A DNA stretch of 64,000 bases from Methylobacterium sp. DB0501 (GTDB lineage: Bacteria; Pseudomonadota; Alphaproteobacteria; Rhizobiales; Beijerinckiaceae). How positions within the stretch are numbered: position 1 is the first letter of the stretch; every line of letters starts with the position of its first letter. Made by a program: the position numbers and the translations under genes. Positions 7,672 to 16,557 of this stretch are shown piece after piece. Under the pieces are notes generated by a model, which saw only the letters and a program-made list of their open reading frames with translations, was not told the origin of the DNA and searched no databases. The stretch covers positions 176,181 to 240,180 of the forward strand of contig NZ_JAAKGV010000011.1 in the NCBI RefSeq assembly GCF_011043735.1, written 5' to 3'.

Positions 7672-8331
7672 TCATTCGGCTCGCTCGAGGGCGTCGATAT
7701 CGGCGCCGCGAATGGCGGCGAGGTTTCCGGTGATGCGCACGATCGGCCAGTTCCACCAGGCGACGCGACCGAGGCGCTCCACGATGTCGGGCGGAAAGCG
7801 GCGGCGGCGCTCGACGGCCGGATTGCCCGCGACGATCGCGTAAGGGGCGACATCCTTCGCGACCACGCTGAAGGCGCCGATCACCGCGCCGTCGCCGATC
7901 GTGACGCCCGGCAGGATCACCGCCTCTGCGCCGATCCAGACATCGTTGCCGACCACCGTGTCGCCGCGCAAGCCCGCCGTGATCGTGCCGACGTCGAAGC
8001 CCTCCTCCCATCCGCCCCCGAAGATGTTGAAGGGAAAGGTGGAGAAGCCCGTCAAGGCGTGGTTCGCGCCGTTCATGATGAAGCGCACGCCCGTCGCGAT
8101 GGCGCAGAAACGGCCGATCCGCAGCTTGTCGCCCAGGAAGTCGTAATGGTGCAGCACGTTGCGCGACGCGAAGAGCAGCGCGTTCTCGGGGTCGTCGTAA
8201 TAGGTGAAGTCGCCGATCTCGATCTTGGGATCGTCGATCAGGGGCTTCAGGAACACGATCCGCTGGTGCGCGGGCACGGGATGGAGCGAGCGGGGGTCTG
8301 GTCCGAGAGGCATGGGAGCCTCCGCTATCAT
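7672..8331 (-). CDS. CatB/Vat-type hexapeptide-repeat acetyltransferase
   Basis: The 219-residue protein is a left-handed beta-helix acyltransferase of the xenobiotic (CatB/Vat) group. Hexapeptide repeats such as VVGNDVWIGAEAVILPGVTIGDGAVIGAFSV are plain, and the catalytic-region histidine lies in the loop MNGANHALTGFSTFPF. The C-terminal WWNWPIVRI segment is typical of the group. Members acetylate streptogramin A, chloramphenicol or unknown sugars and alcohols using acetyl-CoA. Chromosomal copies are common and do not prove resistance. An internal ATG at 8313 (MPLGPD) is an alternative start. The gene stands alone between a convergent methyltransferase and small genes. Confidence 0.85.
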   Translation of the reverse strand: MIAEAPMPLGPDPRSLHPVPAHQRIVFLKPLIDDPKIEIGDFTYYDDPENALLFASRNVLHHYDFLGDKLRIGRFCAIATGVRFIMNGANHALTGFSTFPFNIFGGGWEEGFDVGTITAGLRGDTVVGNDVWIGAEAVILPGVTIGDGAVIGAFSVVAKDVAPYAIVAGNPAVERRRRFPPDIVERLGRVAWWNWPIVRITGNLAAIRGADIDALERAE

Positions 8332-8524
8332 GGCACCGCGGCGCTAGTCCAACCTGACGCAGACTCGACGCGATGACCCCGGCACGGCCTGTGCGCGCGG
8401 GACGATGCGGGCCTGAAGCGGCCCCACCGCGATCCGGCCAGGATTCCCGCCGGTCCGGGAAGCGTGAAACGACGGGGAGCGGATGCCGGCCCGTGGCCGG
8501 CACCGATGTCGTGAAGCGGCCCGG

Positions 8525-8758
8525 TCAGTCGGCCGAGCGCACGATCTTGGTGATGGCGAGCGGGGGCTTGCCGGACTTTTCCGCGATGTCGCGGTCCTGC
8601 TCCTCGATCACCTGGCGGACGGCGCCATCGACATCGTGCTCGAGCGTGGCGGTCCGGGGCACCCGGCGGTTGGAGCGGCGCGAGCCGTCCTCGTAATAGA
8701 CGTCGAACAGGACGTAGCCCGTATCCTGTACCTTCGGCTTCTGCTTCGAACGCAGCAT
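8525..8758 (-). CDS. Conserved small hypothetical protein, 77 residues
   Basis: The product is basic and soluble. It begins MLRSKQKPKVQDTGYVLFDVYYEDGSRRSNRRVP, contains a short acidic helix (VIEEQDRDIAEKSGK) and ends AITKIVRSAD. Codon use is good (GC-rich third positions), and the beta-then-helix layout looks like a small folded domain. I recognise no named family. It stands alone between the acetyltransferase gene and a gene-poor stretch. Confidence 0.6.
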   Translation of the reverse strand: MLRSKQKPKVQDTGYVLFDVYYEDGSRRSNRRVPRTATLEHDVDGAVRQVIEEQDRDIAEKSGKPPLAITKIVRSAD

Positions 8759-9030
8759 GGTCGTTGACTCTTCTTGGCGGCGGGGTGCCCACGGCGTGAC
8801 AGCGCGGCCCAGGAGGCCACGCTGCGTGCGGCCCGCGCCGCGAGGGGGAGGATCGATCGGACGATGGCGGTCCTTCAGGGCGCCTCGCCGGGGGGCCTGC
8901 CTCGGAGGGGCGGGCGCGACGCGACCGAGGATATGGCCCCGAACGATGCCGAACGCCAGCGCGAAGCGCCAGCATCGATGCCGCAGTGCAGAAGCGAACG
9001 AACGAAGGAAGCCGTGGAGCGGTCCGGCGG
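8759..9030. other. Intergenic stretch without a supported gene
   Basis: Open frames are present on both strands, but they are GC-driven, have atypical composition and match nothing I know. No RNA gene or strong repeat was seen. Confidence 0.5.
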
Positions 9031-9270
9031 TCAGCCGGTATACATCACCGCCGCCACCGGGGCGGGCTTGCTCGGCGCCGTGTGGGTCATGGCCCAGATC
9101 GACCAGGCGGCCAGGGCCGAGCAGGAGAGCAGAACCAGCCCCCGGACATAGCGCCCGCGGTGGATGTCGCGCACGGCATAGACCGGCATCAGCGCCGCCT
9201 TGGCGAGGTTACGCAGGGCCAGAACCATCAGGATCGCCATGAAGGCCGTCATCGTCCCGAGCATGTCCAT
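9031..9270 (-). CDS. Small two-helix membrane protein, hypothetical
   Basis: The frame is open from 9423, but the upstream part is compositionally unlike protein. The likely start is the ATG at 9270 (MDMLGTMTAFMAILMVLALRN), with 9264 and 9291 as alternatives. The product of about 79 residues has one hydrophobic helix at residues 6-20, a basic loop (VRDIHRGRYVRG), and a second helix (LVLLSCSALAAWSIWAM). It is probably an inner-membrane protein of unknown function. Confidence 0.5.
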   Translation of the reverse strand: MDMLGTMTAFMAILMVLALRNLAKAALMPVYAVRDIHRGRYVRGLVLLSCSALAAWSIWAMTHTAPSKPAPVAAVMYTG

Positions 9271-9432
9271 CCCCCATCGGCCGTGAGCCATGGCGGAGCT
9301 TATCCCCGCAACACGACGAAACGAAGCCACCCGCAGGAAAAAATTACTGCGACGTGTCAACTCGGCCACAGCGATCCTGCACGCCGAATGGTTAACGACA
9401 CGTAACCCGTTCGCGACGCGCATCGCCGCCGC

Positions 9433-9821
9433 TCATCGCTTCCGCGCGAAATCCGGCCCCGCATAGGCGCGGACCGTGCGCCCGCCGGCGACGTCGTCCC
9501 ACGGCGTGTCGAGGCCGTCGAGCCGGACGGCGATCCGCTCCGGATCGGCCCGACGCAAGGAAAGGTCGGTCTGCCACAGGGCCATGCCGCAGCCGATGTC
9601 GGAGCCGACCAGGGTCGGCCGATCAGGCCCTCCGACAGGAAGGCCGCCCCGACCGGGCCGTTCTTGCCGGGGTGGAGGTCCGGCATGCCGACGGTCTCGC
9701 GCATGCCGGGACGGGCGCCGGTCTCGTCGAGCTGGCGCAGGGCCTCGCCGTCGATCCAGGTTGACGCGGAGGCGACCACGCGAACGCCGGGGGCGCGCGT
9801 GGCGATGATCGAATTGCCCAG
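9433..9821 (-). pseudogene. RtcB2-type RNA ligase (PrfH-coupled), truncated and frameshifted relic
   Basis: Read from 9821 on the minus strand, the relic starts with CTG where the family has ATG, then gives GNSIIATRAPGVRVVASAST, WIDGEALRQLDE, and GMPDLHPGKNGPVGAAFLSEG up to LIGRP. After one missing base near 9617 it continues out of frame as LVGSDIGCGMALWQTDLSLR and ends in a stop at 9433. These are landmark motifs of RtcB ligases, and DIGCGM holds the metal-binding cysteine. The MGN start and the ALWQT run match the release-factor-H-coupled RtcB branch. Only about 130 of the expected 370 or more residues remain, and no prfH gene is nearby. Confidence 0.75.
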
Positions 9822-10067
9822 GGGGGATGGGGATTCCGCGGTCGCCGGAGCGACCTGAAGACGAGCTTCAGCGGGCGGACAAGCTGCCTCGCCGCGTCAG
9901 AACGCCGGTCCGCCGCCTGCACGGGGATCCTCGCGTCTTTGCCCCGTCAGAGGACGCGGCGGGCATGGATGGATTCCATGGCTCGCCCTCCCGCCGGGTC
10001 CAGTCCCGGTCCACGACACGCTCTTGCCGCTATGGAAGAGGTGCGGCAATGCGCGAGGCAAGGGCCG
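9822..10067. other. Intergenic stretch, nothing identified
   Basis: This stretch of about 245 bases lies between the RtcB2 relic and the reductase gene. I see no supported coding frame, RNA gene or notable repeat. It could hold eroded DNA from the same event that truncated the ligase gene. Confidence 0.4.
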
Positions 10068-11012
10068 TCAGTAGCCCCGCGCCGCATCGACCGTGCCCGG
10101 CGGCACCCGGCCCTCGCGCACCGCCTCGGCCGCGGCGAGGAGGGTGCGGGCGACGGCCTGCGGGCTCGCCTCGCAGGCCTCGTGCGGGGTGATGCGGATC
10201 GCCGGGTGGTCCCAGAACGGATGGGCGGCGGGCAGCGGCTCGATGGCGAACACGTCGAGGGCGGCGCCCGCGAGCCGGCCGGAGTCGAGCGCCGCCAGGA
10301 GATCGGCCTCGACCAAGTGCTCGCCGCGGCCGACCTGGATCAGGATGCCCCCCGGGCGCAGGCGGGAGAACAGGTGCCCATCGAGGATGCCCCGCGTCTC
10401 CGGCGTCAGCGGCAACAGGTTCACCAGGACTTCCGTCTCACCGAGCATCGTCGCGAGCCCGTCCGGGCCGTGATGGTGGGTGATGCCGGGATCGGCGCCT
10501 TGGGGCGTGCGGCCCCAAACCCGCACTGGGAAGCCGAGGGCGGCCAGATCGCCGGCGACGCGCCGTCCGATCTTTCCGTAGCCGAGGATCCCCACCGGTA
10601 CCGCGCCCGCGTCCCTCGGGTAGAGGCGGCGCCAGGCCCGGTCGCGCTGGTTCTCCGCATAGACCTGAAAGCGCCGCTGGTGGCCGATGACGTGCCAGAG
10701 CACGAAGCCCGACATCGCCCGCGCCTGGTCGGGATCGACCACCCGCACCACCGGCAGGTCCGGTGGACGCCCGGGGCAGGCGAGGAGATTGTCGACACCG
10801 GCCGCGATCGAGCACAGCGCCGCGAGGTTGGGGTAGCGCGCCAGCGCGTCGGCGGGCGGGCGCCAGCCCAGCGCCAGGCGCACCCGCTCCGGGTTCGGTG
10901 CGGGATGATCCAGGATCTCGACCCGGTCGGCGATCTCGTCGAGCGCCGCGCCGAACAGGCCGCGCAGGTCGGTGGCGGTGCTGAGCAGCACGCAGGGAAG
11001 GCGGTCCATCAT
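10068..11012 (-). CDS. D-2-hydroxyacid dehydrogenase, glyoxylate/hydroxypyruvate reductase A-like
   Basis: The 314-residue NAD(P)-dependent reductase has the Rossmann motif GYGKIGRRVAGDL in the second domain. The family catalytic residues are the arginine in QVGRGEHLVE, the glutamate in DVFAIEPLP and the histidine in ITPHEACEAS. The layout matches GhrA-type reductases, which reduce glyoxylate or hydroxypyruvate and so would link to C1/serine-cycle or glycolate metabolism. I place the start at ATG 11012 (MMDRLPCVLL), where the fold begins; the frame is open to 11060. It stands alone, with a REP-like element upstream. Confidence 0.82.
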   Translation of the reverse strand: MMDRLPCVLLSTATDLRGLFGAALDEIADRVEILDHPAPNPERVRLALGWRPPADALARYPNLAALCSIAAGVDNLLACPGRPPDLPVVRVVDPDQARAMSGFVLWHVIGHQRRFQVYAENQRDRAWRRLYPRDAGAVPVGILGYGKIGRRVAGDLAALGFPVRVWGRTPQGADPGITHHHGPDGLATMLGETEVLVNLLPLTPETRGILDGHLFSRLRPGGILIQVGRGEHLVEADLLAALDSGRLAGAALDVFAIEPLPAAHPFWDHPAIRITPHEACEASPQAVARTLLAAAEAVREGRVPPGTVDAARGY

Positions 11013-11071
11013 CGGGGCCTGTATACTCGATGCGGAAAATGAATTCGGCAATCGTGCCAAGCATCCACCAC

Positions 11072-11210
11072 GTCATCCCGGGGCTCGCCGAAGGCGAGAA
11101 CCCGGGATCCATAACCGCCGACGGTGCAGGGCGAGGCGGAACGCTGTCCACTTTCTCCGAATAGTCAGCGGTTACGGATCCCGGGTTCCGCTGCGCGGCC
11201 CCGGGATGAC
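11072..11210. repeat. 139-bp REP/BIME-like inverted repeat, copy 2
   Basis: This is the same family as 731-870 but inverted. It starts GTCATCCCGG, has the inner hairpin GCTCGCCGAAGGCGAG, then CCCGGGATCCATAACCGCCG, and ends CGGCCCCGGGATGAC. The blocks next to the arms (GACGGTGCAG, GTCAGCGGTTA) also match copy 1. It separates the convergent sides of the reductase promoter and the ABC ATPase end. Confidence 0.85.
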
Positions 11211-11250
11211 ATCGAGGGTGGCAGAACCGTCGCGGCCCCGAAGCAGACCC

Positions 11251-12870
11251 TCACGCGGCCTGCCGTACCCGGCCCGGCACGGCGTCGAGCAGCGCGCGGG
11301 TATAGGGATGCTCGGGGTTGGCGAAGAGCGCGCTCGCGGTCTTCAGCTCGACGATCTCGCCCTGGCGCATCACCGCGATCCGGTCGCAGATCTGCGCCGC
11401 CACCCTGAGATCATGGGTGATGAACAGCATCGACAGGCCGAGCCGCGCCTTCAGGTCTTCGAGCAGCGCCAGCACCTGGGCCTGGACCGAGACGTCGAGG
11501 GCCGAGACCGCCTCGTCGGCGACCAGCACCTCGGGTTCCAGCGCCAACGCCCGGGCGATGCCGATGCGCTGGCGCTGGCCGCCGGAGAATTCGTGCGGAA
11601 AGCGCTCCAGCGCCTTCTCGTCGAGGCCGACGAGACCGAGGAGCCGGCGTGCCCGCTCCATCGCCTCGCTGAGCGCCACCCCGTGCGCCACCGGCCCGTC
11701 GGCGATGATCTTACCCACGCTGCGGCGCGGGTTGAGCGAGGCGAAGGGATCCTGAAAAATCATCTGGATCCGGCTGCGGGCCTGGCGCAGAGCCTCGCCC
11801 TTGAGCCCGGTCAGGTCGGTGTCGCCGAGGCGGACGCGGCCGGAATCGGGCTCGATCAGCCGCATGACCAGGCGGGCGACCGAGGATTTGCCCGAGCCCG
11901 ACTCGCCGACAAGGCCGAGCGTCTCGCCGCGATGGAGCGCGAAGGTCACGTCCCGCGCCGCCGCCGTGCGGCGCTTCTCCCGCCACAGCCCGCCGCCGGT
12001 GACATAGGTCTTCTGCAACCCCGTCACCTCGACCGCCTTCGGCCCCGAGAGGGGAGGGCGGGCCGGCGGGTCCATGGTCGGCACGGCGGCGAGCAGGGTC
12101 TTGGTATAGGCGGCCTGCGGCCGGCCGAGCACGGCGGCCGCCGGTCCCTCCTCCACCACCCGGCCGTGGCGGAGCACCAGCACCCGGTCGGCGATCTCCG
12201 CCACCACGCCGAAATCGTGGGTGATGAACAGGACCGCCATGCGGCGGCGGGTCTGGAGGTCGCGGATCAGCTTCAGGATCTGCGCCTGGGTCGTGACGTC
12301 GAGCGCCGTCGTCGGCTCGTCGGCCACCAGCACGGCGGGTTCGAGGGCCAGCGCCATGGCGATCATCGCCCGCTGGCGCTGGCCGCCGGAGAGCTGGTGC
12401 GGATAGGAGCGGACGATCTGCTCCGGGTTCGGCAGCCCGACCTCACCGGCGAGCGCCACCGCGCGGGCGCGGCGCTCCCTCGGGGTCAACTGGCCGTGGG
12501 CCTCGAACATCTCGGCCATCTGGTCGCCGATCCGCATCAGCGGATTGAGCGCCGTCATCGGCTCCTGGAAGATCATCGCGATCCGCCGGCCGCGGGTGTC
12601 GCGCCAGCCCGCATCGGTCTGCGCCAGCAGGTCGGTCTCGCCGAGGCGGATCGAGCCGGAGACCGGCCGCACCGCCTTCGGCAGCAGGCCCATCAGGGCG
12701 TGGGCGCACATCGACTTGCCGGAGCCCGACTCGCCGACGAGGCACAGGATCTCGCCGGCCACGAGATCGAACGAGACCCTGTCGACCGCGTGCGCCCGGT
12801 CGCCGCCCGCCGGCAGGGCGAGGGTCAGGTCGCGGACCGCAACGGCGGGGCGCCTCGTGTCGGCATCCAT
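11251..12870 (-). CDS. Dipeptide/oligopeptide-type ABC transporter, fused dual ATP-binding protein
   Basis: The 539-residue protein carries two complete ABC ATPase domains, equivalent to DppD and DppF fused (as in GsiA and YejF). The first has Walker A VGESGSGKS near residue 45, signature LSGGQRQR, and Walker B VLVADEP. The second has Walker A VGESGSGKS near residue 330, FSGGQRQR, and VLVADEAVSALDVS. Each domain ends with the oligopeptide-transporter C-terminal segment (AAYTKTLLAAVP, HPYTRALLDAVP). It is the last gene of a four-gene importer operon, one base after the permease stop. Confidence 0.92.
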   Translation of the reverse strand: MDADTRRPAVAVRDLTLALPAGGDRAHAVDRVSFDLVAGEILCLVGESGSGKSMCAHALMGLLPKAVRPVSGSIRLGETDLLAQTDAGWRDTRGRRIAMIFQEPMTALNPLMRIGDQMAEMFEAHGQLTPRERRARAVALAGEVGLPNPEQIVRSYPHQLSGGQRQRAMIAMALALEPAVLVADEPTTALDVTTQAQILKLIRDLQTRRRMAVLFITHDFGVVAEIADRVLVLRHGRVVEEGPAAAVLGRPQAAYTKTLLAAVPTMDPPARPPLSGPKAVEVTGLQKTYVTGGGLWREKRRTAAARDVTFALHRGETLGLVGESGSGKSSVARLVMRLIEPDSGRVRLGDTDLTGLKGEALRQARSRIQMIFQDPFASLNPRRSVGKIIADGPVAHGVALSEAMERARRLLGLVGLDEKALERFPHEFSGGQRQRIGIARALALEPEVLVADEAVSALDVSVQAQVLALLEDLKARLGLSMLFITHDLRVAAQICDRIAVMRQGEIVELKTASALFANPEHPYTRALLDAVPGRVRQAA

Positions 12871-12871
12871 C

Positions 12872-13753
12872 TCAGCGCTCCCGTGACAGGCGCGGGTTGA
12901 GGGCGTCGTTCAGCCCCTCGCCGATCAGGTTGAGGGCGAGCACGGTGAGCAGGATCAGCAGGCCCGGGAAGGCGGTGATCCACCAGGCCTGCCGGATCAC
13001 CGTGCGACCGGCCCCGACCATGTAGCCCCAGGACATCCGGTTCGGGTCGCCGAGGCCGAGGAAGGACAGCGAGGATTCGAGCAGGATCGCGGTGGCGACC
13101 ATCAGCGAGGCGAGCACCACGATCGGCGACAGGGTGTTGGGCAGGACTTCCCGGCGCAGGATGGTGAAGGTGGTCTGCCCGGTCACGATCGCCGCCTGGA
13201 CGTATTCGCGCGAGCGTAAGGAGAGCACCTCGCCCCGCACCAGCCGGGTCACCGGCGGCCAGCTCACCAGCGCGATGGCGAGGATCATCGAGGAGAGCGA
13301 GGGCTGGAGGATCGCCACCAGCACGATGGCCAGCGCAAAGCTCGGCACGGTCTGGAACAGCTCGGTGAAGCGCATCAGGGCATCATCCACCCGGCCGCCG
13401 AGATAGCCGGCGAGGGCACCCAGCGGCACGCCGATGAGCAGCGCGGCCAGCGTCGAGACCAGCCCGACGATGAGCGAGACGCCGGCCCCGTGCATCAGCC
13501 CGGCGGCGATGTCGCGCCCGAGGGCGTCGGTGCCGAGCGGCACCCGCTCCAGGGTGAAGGGCGGCACGAAGGGCCGCTGCACCATGCGCCAGGGCGAGGT
13601 CGGGTAGAGGAACGGCGCGAGGAGCGCCGCGGCGACGACGAGCGCCAGGATCACCAGCCCGAACACCGCGCCCGGATGGCGCAGGAAGGCGGAAAGCGGC
13701 CCGCGGCGGCGCGGCCTAGCCGGGGCGGCCAGGGGAACGGCATTCTCCATCAC
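12872..13753 (-). CDS. Peptide-type ABC transporter permease, DppC-like
   Basis: The 293-residue inner-membrane protein has an N-terminal helix typical of OppC/DppC (AVFGLVILALVVAAALLAP), the periplasmic HPLGTDALGRD-like segment (VPLGTDALGRDIAAGLMHG), and about six membrane helices. The EAA loop lies around YVQAAIVTGQTTFTILRREV. It overlaps the upstream permease gene by four bases (ATGA), indicating translational coupling. Confidence 0.9.
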   Translation of the reverse strand: MMENAVPLAAPARPRRRGPLSAFLRHPGAVFGLVILALVVAAALLAPFLYPTSPWRMVQRPFVPPFTLERVPLGTDALGRDIAAGLMHGAGVSLIVGLVSTLAALLIGVPLGALAGYLGGRVDDALMRFTELFQTVPSFALAIVLVAILQPSLSSMILAIALVSWPPVTRLVRGEVLSLRSREYVQAAIVTGQTTFTILRREVLPNTLSPIVVLASLMVATAILLESSLSFLGLGDPNRMSWGYMVGAGRTVIRQAWWITAFPGLLILLTVLALNLIGEGLNDALNPRLSRER

Positions 13754-14718
13754 GCCACCTCGATGCGGGGATCGACCGCGCGATAGACCACGTCGGTGAC
13801 GAGGTTGAAGATCAGCACCATCGCGGAGGAGACCACGAAGACGCCGAGCAGGAGATTGTAGTCGCGCTGGAGCAGGGCCTCGTACATCAGCCGCCCGATC
13901 CCCGGCCAGGCAAACACCGTCTCGGTGAGTACCGCGCCGCCGACCAGGGTGCCGGCCTGGAGACCGGCGAGGGTCACCACCGGCAGGAGGGCGTTGCGCA
14001 GGATGTGCCGGCGCTGGATCACCCCCTCGGTCAGGCCCTTGGCCCGCGCCGTCTTCACGAAGTCGAGGCGCGAGACCTCCAGCATCGAGGAGCGGGTCAT
14101 CCGCACGTAGACCGCCATGAAGAACAGCCCGAGGGTCATCGCTGGCAGCACCAGATGGTGGGCGATGTCGAGGGCGCGGGCGAGCCCGGTATAGCCGGCT
14201 CCGACGGTCTCGAAGCCGAAGCTCGGCAGCCAGTCGAGCCGGACCGAGAACAACAGGATCGCCATCAGCGACACCCAGAACAGGGGCGTGGCGTAGAACA
14301 GGAGCGCGAGGCCGGTGATCGCCGTGTCGGCGAGGGTGCCGGCCCGCCGCGCGGCGAGAGATCCCAGCAGCACCCCGAGGGAGAGCGAGATCGCGAAGGC
14401 GCTGCCGGTGAGGAGCAACGTCGCCGGCAGCCGCTCGCCGATCAGCGTCGCCACCGGCATCTGCTGGCGCACCGAATAGCCGAGATCGAGCCCCGCGATG
14501 CTGCGCAAGTAGGCGCCGAGCTGGCTCGGCAACGGCTGGTCGAGGGCGAACTTTTCCCGGAGCTGGGCGATGAAGGCTTCGTCGCCCGCCCCCGCCTCGC
14601 CGGCCATCACCAGGGCCGGATCGCCGGGGGCGAGGCGGATCAGGAAAAAGTTCAGGACCACGATGGCGAGGAGCACCACGATGCCCTTCGCGATCCGCCG
14701 CGCGACGAAGCCCAGCAT
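13750..14718 (-). CDS. Peptide-type ABC transporter permease, DppB-like
   Basis: The 322-residue inner-membrane protein begins with the OppB-type helix MLGFVARRIAKGIVVLLAIV. It has the RLAPGDPA motif after the first helix, the EAA loop (LDFVKTARAKGLTEGVIQRRHILRNALLP), and a C-terminal helix set ending YRAVDPRIEVA. It pairs with the DppC-like permease downstream. The substrate-binding gene ends about ten bases upstream. Confidence 0.9.
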   Translation of the reverse strand: MLGFVARRIAKGIVVLLAIVVLNFFLIRLAPGDPALVMAGEAGAGDEAFIAQLREKFALDQPLPSQLGAYLRSIAGLDLGYSVRQQMPVATLIGERLPATLLLTGSAFAISLSLGVLLGSLAARRAGTLADTAITGLALLFYATPLFWVSLMAILLFSVRLDWLPSFGFETVGAGYTGLARALDIAHHLVLPAMTLGLFFMAVYVRMTRSSMLEVSRLDFVKTARAKGLTEGVIQRRHILRNALLPVVTLAGLQAGTLVGGAVLTETVFAWPGIGRLMYEALLQRDYNLLLGVFVVSSAMVLIFNLVTDVVYRAVDPRIEVA

Positions 14719-14728
14719 GCTCTATCCT

Positions 14729-16282
14729 TCAGCGCTCGATCCAGGCGTCTCTGAACCCGTCATTGACCCCGATGCCGGTGGTGACGAGGTCGTGGACCTT
14801 GCAGCGGGTGATGGTCGGGAATTGCAGCTCCAGTAGCCAGGCCACCGGCGCATCCTCGACCAGCGTCTTCTGCACCGCCTCGTAGATCGGCCGGCGCTTG
14901 TCGTCACCGACCGCGATCGCACCTTGCGCGAAGGCCTCGTCGACGCTCGGGTTGGAATAGCCCTCGACGTTGTTGAACGGCGAGCCCTTGGCGATCTGCG
15001 ACGAGACGTAGTTGCGCCCGACCCCGAGCGCCGGGTCGCCGTACTGGTAGAGATACGTGAAGGCGATATCGTAATCCCACTCGGAGGTCTTCTGGTTCCA
15101 GCCGGCGACGTCGGTCGCCACCAGCTCGACCTTGATGCCGACATCCTCGAGATTCTGCTTCACAGCCTCGGCCCAGCGCTGCCAGGTCTCGCCGTAGGGC
15201 AGCGGCAGGAGGCGCACGGTCTCGCCCTTGTAGCCGGATTCCTTCAAGAGCGCCTTGGCCTTGGCCGGATCGTACGAATACTTCGCCGCCTTCGGGTCAT
15301 GGTAGCGCACGGTGGAGGCGAACGGGCCGGTGGCCGGCTTGCCGAGGCCGTTCCAGACTACGTCGCGGGCAAAATCCCGGTCGAGGGCGTAGGAGACCGC
15401 CTGGCGGAAGGCCTTGTTCGCCATCGGGCCCTTGCGGTTGTTGAGCCAAAGCCAGGACATCGGGCTGAAGAACTCCCAGCCCTTGGTGGTCGAGCAGGCG
15501 CCCTTGAGCGCGGAGAGGCGCTGCACGTCGAAATTCTCGACCGAGCCGCCGGGCAGGATGTCGACCTTGCCGGTCTCGAACGCCACCGCCCGGGCGGCGG
15601 CGTCCGGGATCACGTGCCAGTAGATCTCGTCGAGATAGGGTTTTCCGGCGACGTGGTAGTTCGGGTTCTTGGTGAGCCGGATATAGGAGCCCTTCTTCCA
15701 CTCCTTGAACAGGTAGGGCCCGGTGCCGATCGGCGTGTTGTTGGCCGGGTTGGTCTTGTAGTCGGTACCGGCATAGATGTGCTTCGGCACCATCGGCAGG
15801 GAGCCGACCTCGAAGATGCCGAGGAACGGCCCGAACGGCTCGGACAGGGTGAACACCACCGTGTACGGGTCGGGCGCCGTCACGCTCGCCACCCGGGCGA
15901 GGTTGCCGCGGGCGCGGGCATGGGTCTGGCGCAGCAGATCGACCGAGAACAGCACGTCGTCGGCGGTGAAGGGCTTGCCGTCGTGCCAGGTGGCGTTCTT
16001 CACCAGCTTGAAGGTGTAGGTCTTGCCGTCGTCGCTCATGCTCCAGCTCTCGGCGAGGCCGGGCAGGGGCTTGAGGGCTGAATCGTAGCGCAGCAGGCCC
16101 TCGTAGATGTTGCCGGCCACCATCTGGGTCGGGCCGTTCTGCACCATCGCCAGCATCAGGCCGGGCGGCTCGGGCTGGATCACCGCATTGGCGGTGCCGC
16201 CGGGCTGCGGGGTGCGTTGTGCCAGGGCGGTGCCGGCCAGTGCCAGGGAGAGCACGGTGCCGGCCATGAGCGTCTTGAGCAT
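14729..16282 (-). CDS. ABC transporter substrate-binding protein, family 5 (peptide/nickel/opine type)
   Basis: The 517-residue periplasmic binding protein has a Sec signal peptide over residues 1-21 (MLKTLMAGTVLSLALAGTALA). I place the start at ATG 16282 because CAGGGGG stands just ahead of it. Family-5 landmarks are present: DDGKTYTFKLVKNATWHDGKPFTADDVLFS and, later, RQAVSYALDRDFARD. The class binds peptides, glycosides, opines or nickel; the ligand is not predictable. It is the first gene of the four-gene importer. The class II aldolase gene lies upstream in the same direction beyond a repeat-rich spacer, so co-regulation is possible. Confidence 0.88.
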   Translation of the reverse strand: MLKTLMAGTVLSLALAGTALAQRTPQPGGTANAVIQPEPPGLMLAMVQNGPTQMVAGNIYEGLLRYDSALKPLPGLAESWSMSDDGKTYTFKLVKNATWHDGKPFTADDVLFSVDLLRQTHARARGNLARVASVTAPDPYTVVFTLSEPFGPFLGIFEVGSLPMVPKHIYAGTDYKTNPANNTPIGTGPYLFKEWKKGSYIRLTKNPNYHVAGKPYLDEIYWHVIPDAAARAVAFETGKVDILPGGSVENFDVQRLSALKGACSTTKGWEFFSPMSWLWLNNRKGPMANKAFRQAVSYALDRDFARDVVWNGLGKPATGPFASTVRYHDPKAAKYSYDPAKAKALLKESGYKGETVRLLPLPYGETWQRWAEAVKQNLEDVGIKVELVATDVAGWNQKTSEWDYDIAFTYLYQYGDPALGVGRNYVSSQIAKGSPFNNVEGYSNPSVDEAFAQGAIAVGDDKRRPIYEAVQKTLVEDAPVAWLLELQFPTITRCKVHDLVTTGIGVNDGFRDAWIER

Positions 16283-16337
16283 CTGTACCCCCTGATTCCT
16301 GTTGCGACGTCTTGAGACGGTGAGCACGCGGGTCGCG

Positions 16338-16530
16338 CGCATCCTCCTCTCCCCGCCGGGTGGGGAGAGGGCCGTGTCACCGTTCAGGTGACGCGGCAAG
16401 CGGAGGCGCAGCCGGAGCGAGGGTGAGGGGGTGTCTCAGGATGTGGCTCCTCCGGAGACACCCCCTCACCCTCACCCCTGGCAGGGGGGCGAAGGCCTCT
16501 CCCCGCCCGCGGGGAGAGGAGAAACCCGCG
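16338..16530. repeat. Repeat-rich spacer with a perfect 19-bp stem
   Basis: The centre is a hairpin with 19-base perfect arms (16419-16437 and 16455-16473, GAGGGTGAGGGGGTGTCTC and its complement) around a 17-base loop. It is flanked by two smaller CTCTCCCC/GGGGAGAG hairpins near 16350 and 16500. No coding frame is supported. It is a dispersed intergenic palindrome type and might also slow transcription between the aldolase and importer genes. Confidence 0.75.
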
Positions 16531-16557
16531 CTCTGCTTATCGGAGTGTGTCCTTGCC

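Noticed and set aside
8773..9151. A plus-strand frame ahead of the small membrane protein gene
   Set aside because: Its second half is antisense to the membrane protein, and its first half has no ribosome site or protein-like pattern.
10972..12900. A 642-codon plus-strand frame across the dual ABC ATPase
   Set aside because: It is antisense to the ATPase and runs through a REP-like element; no protein features.
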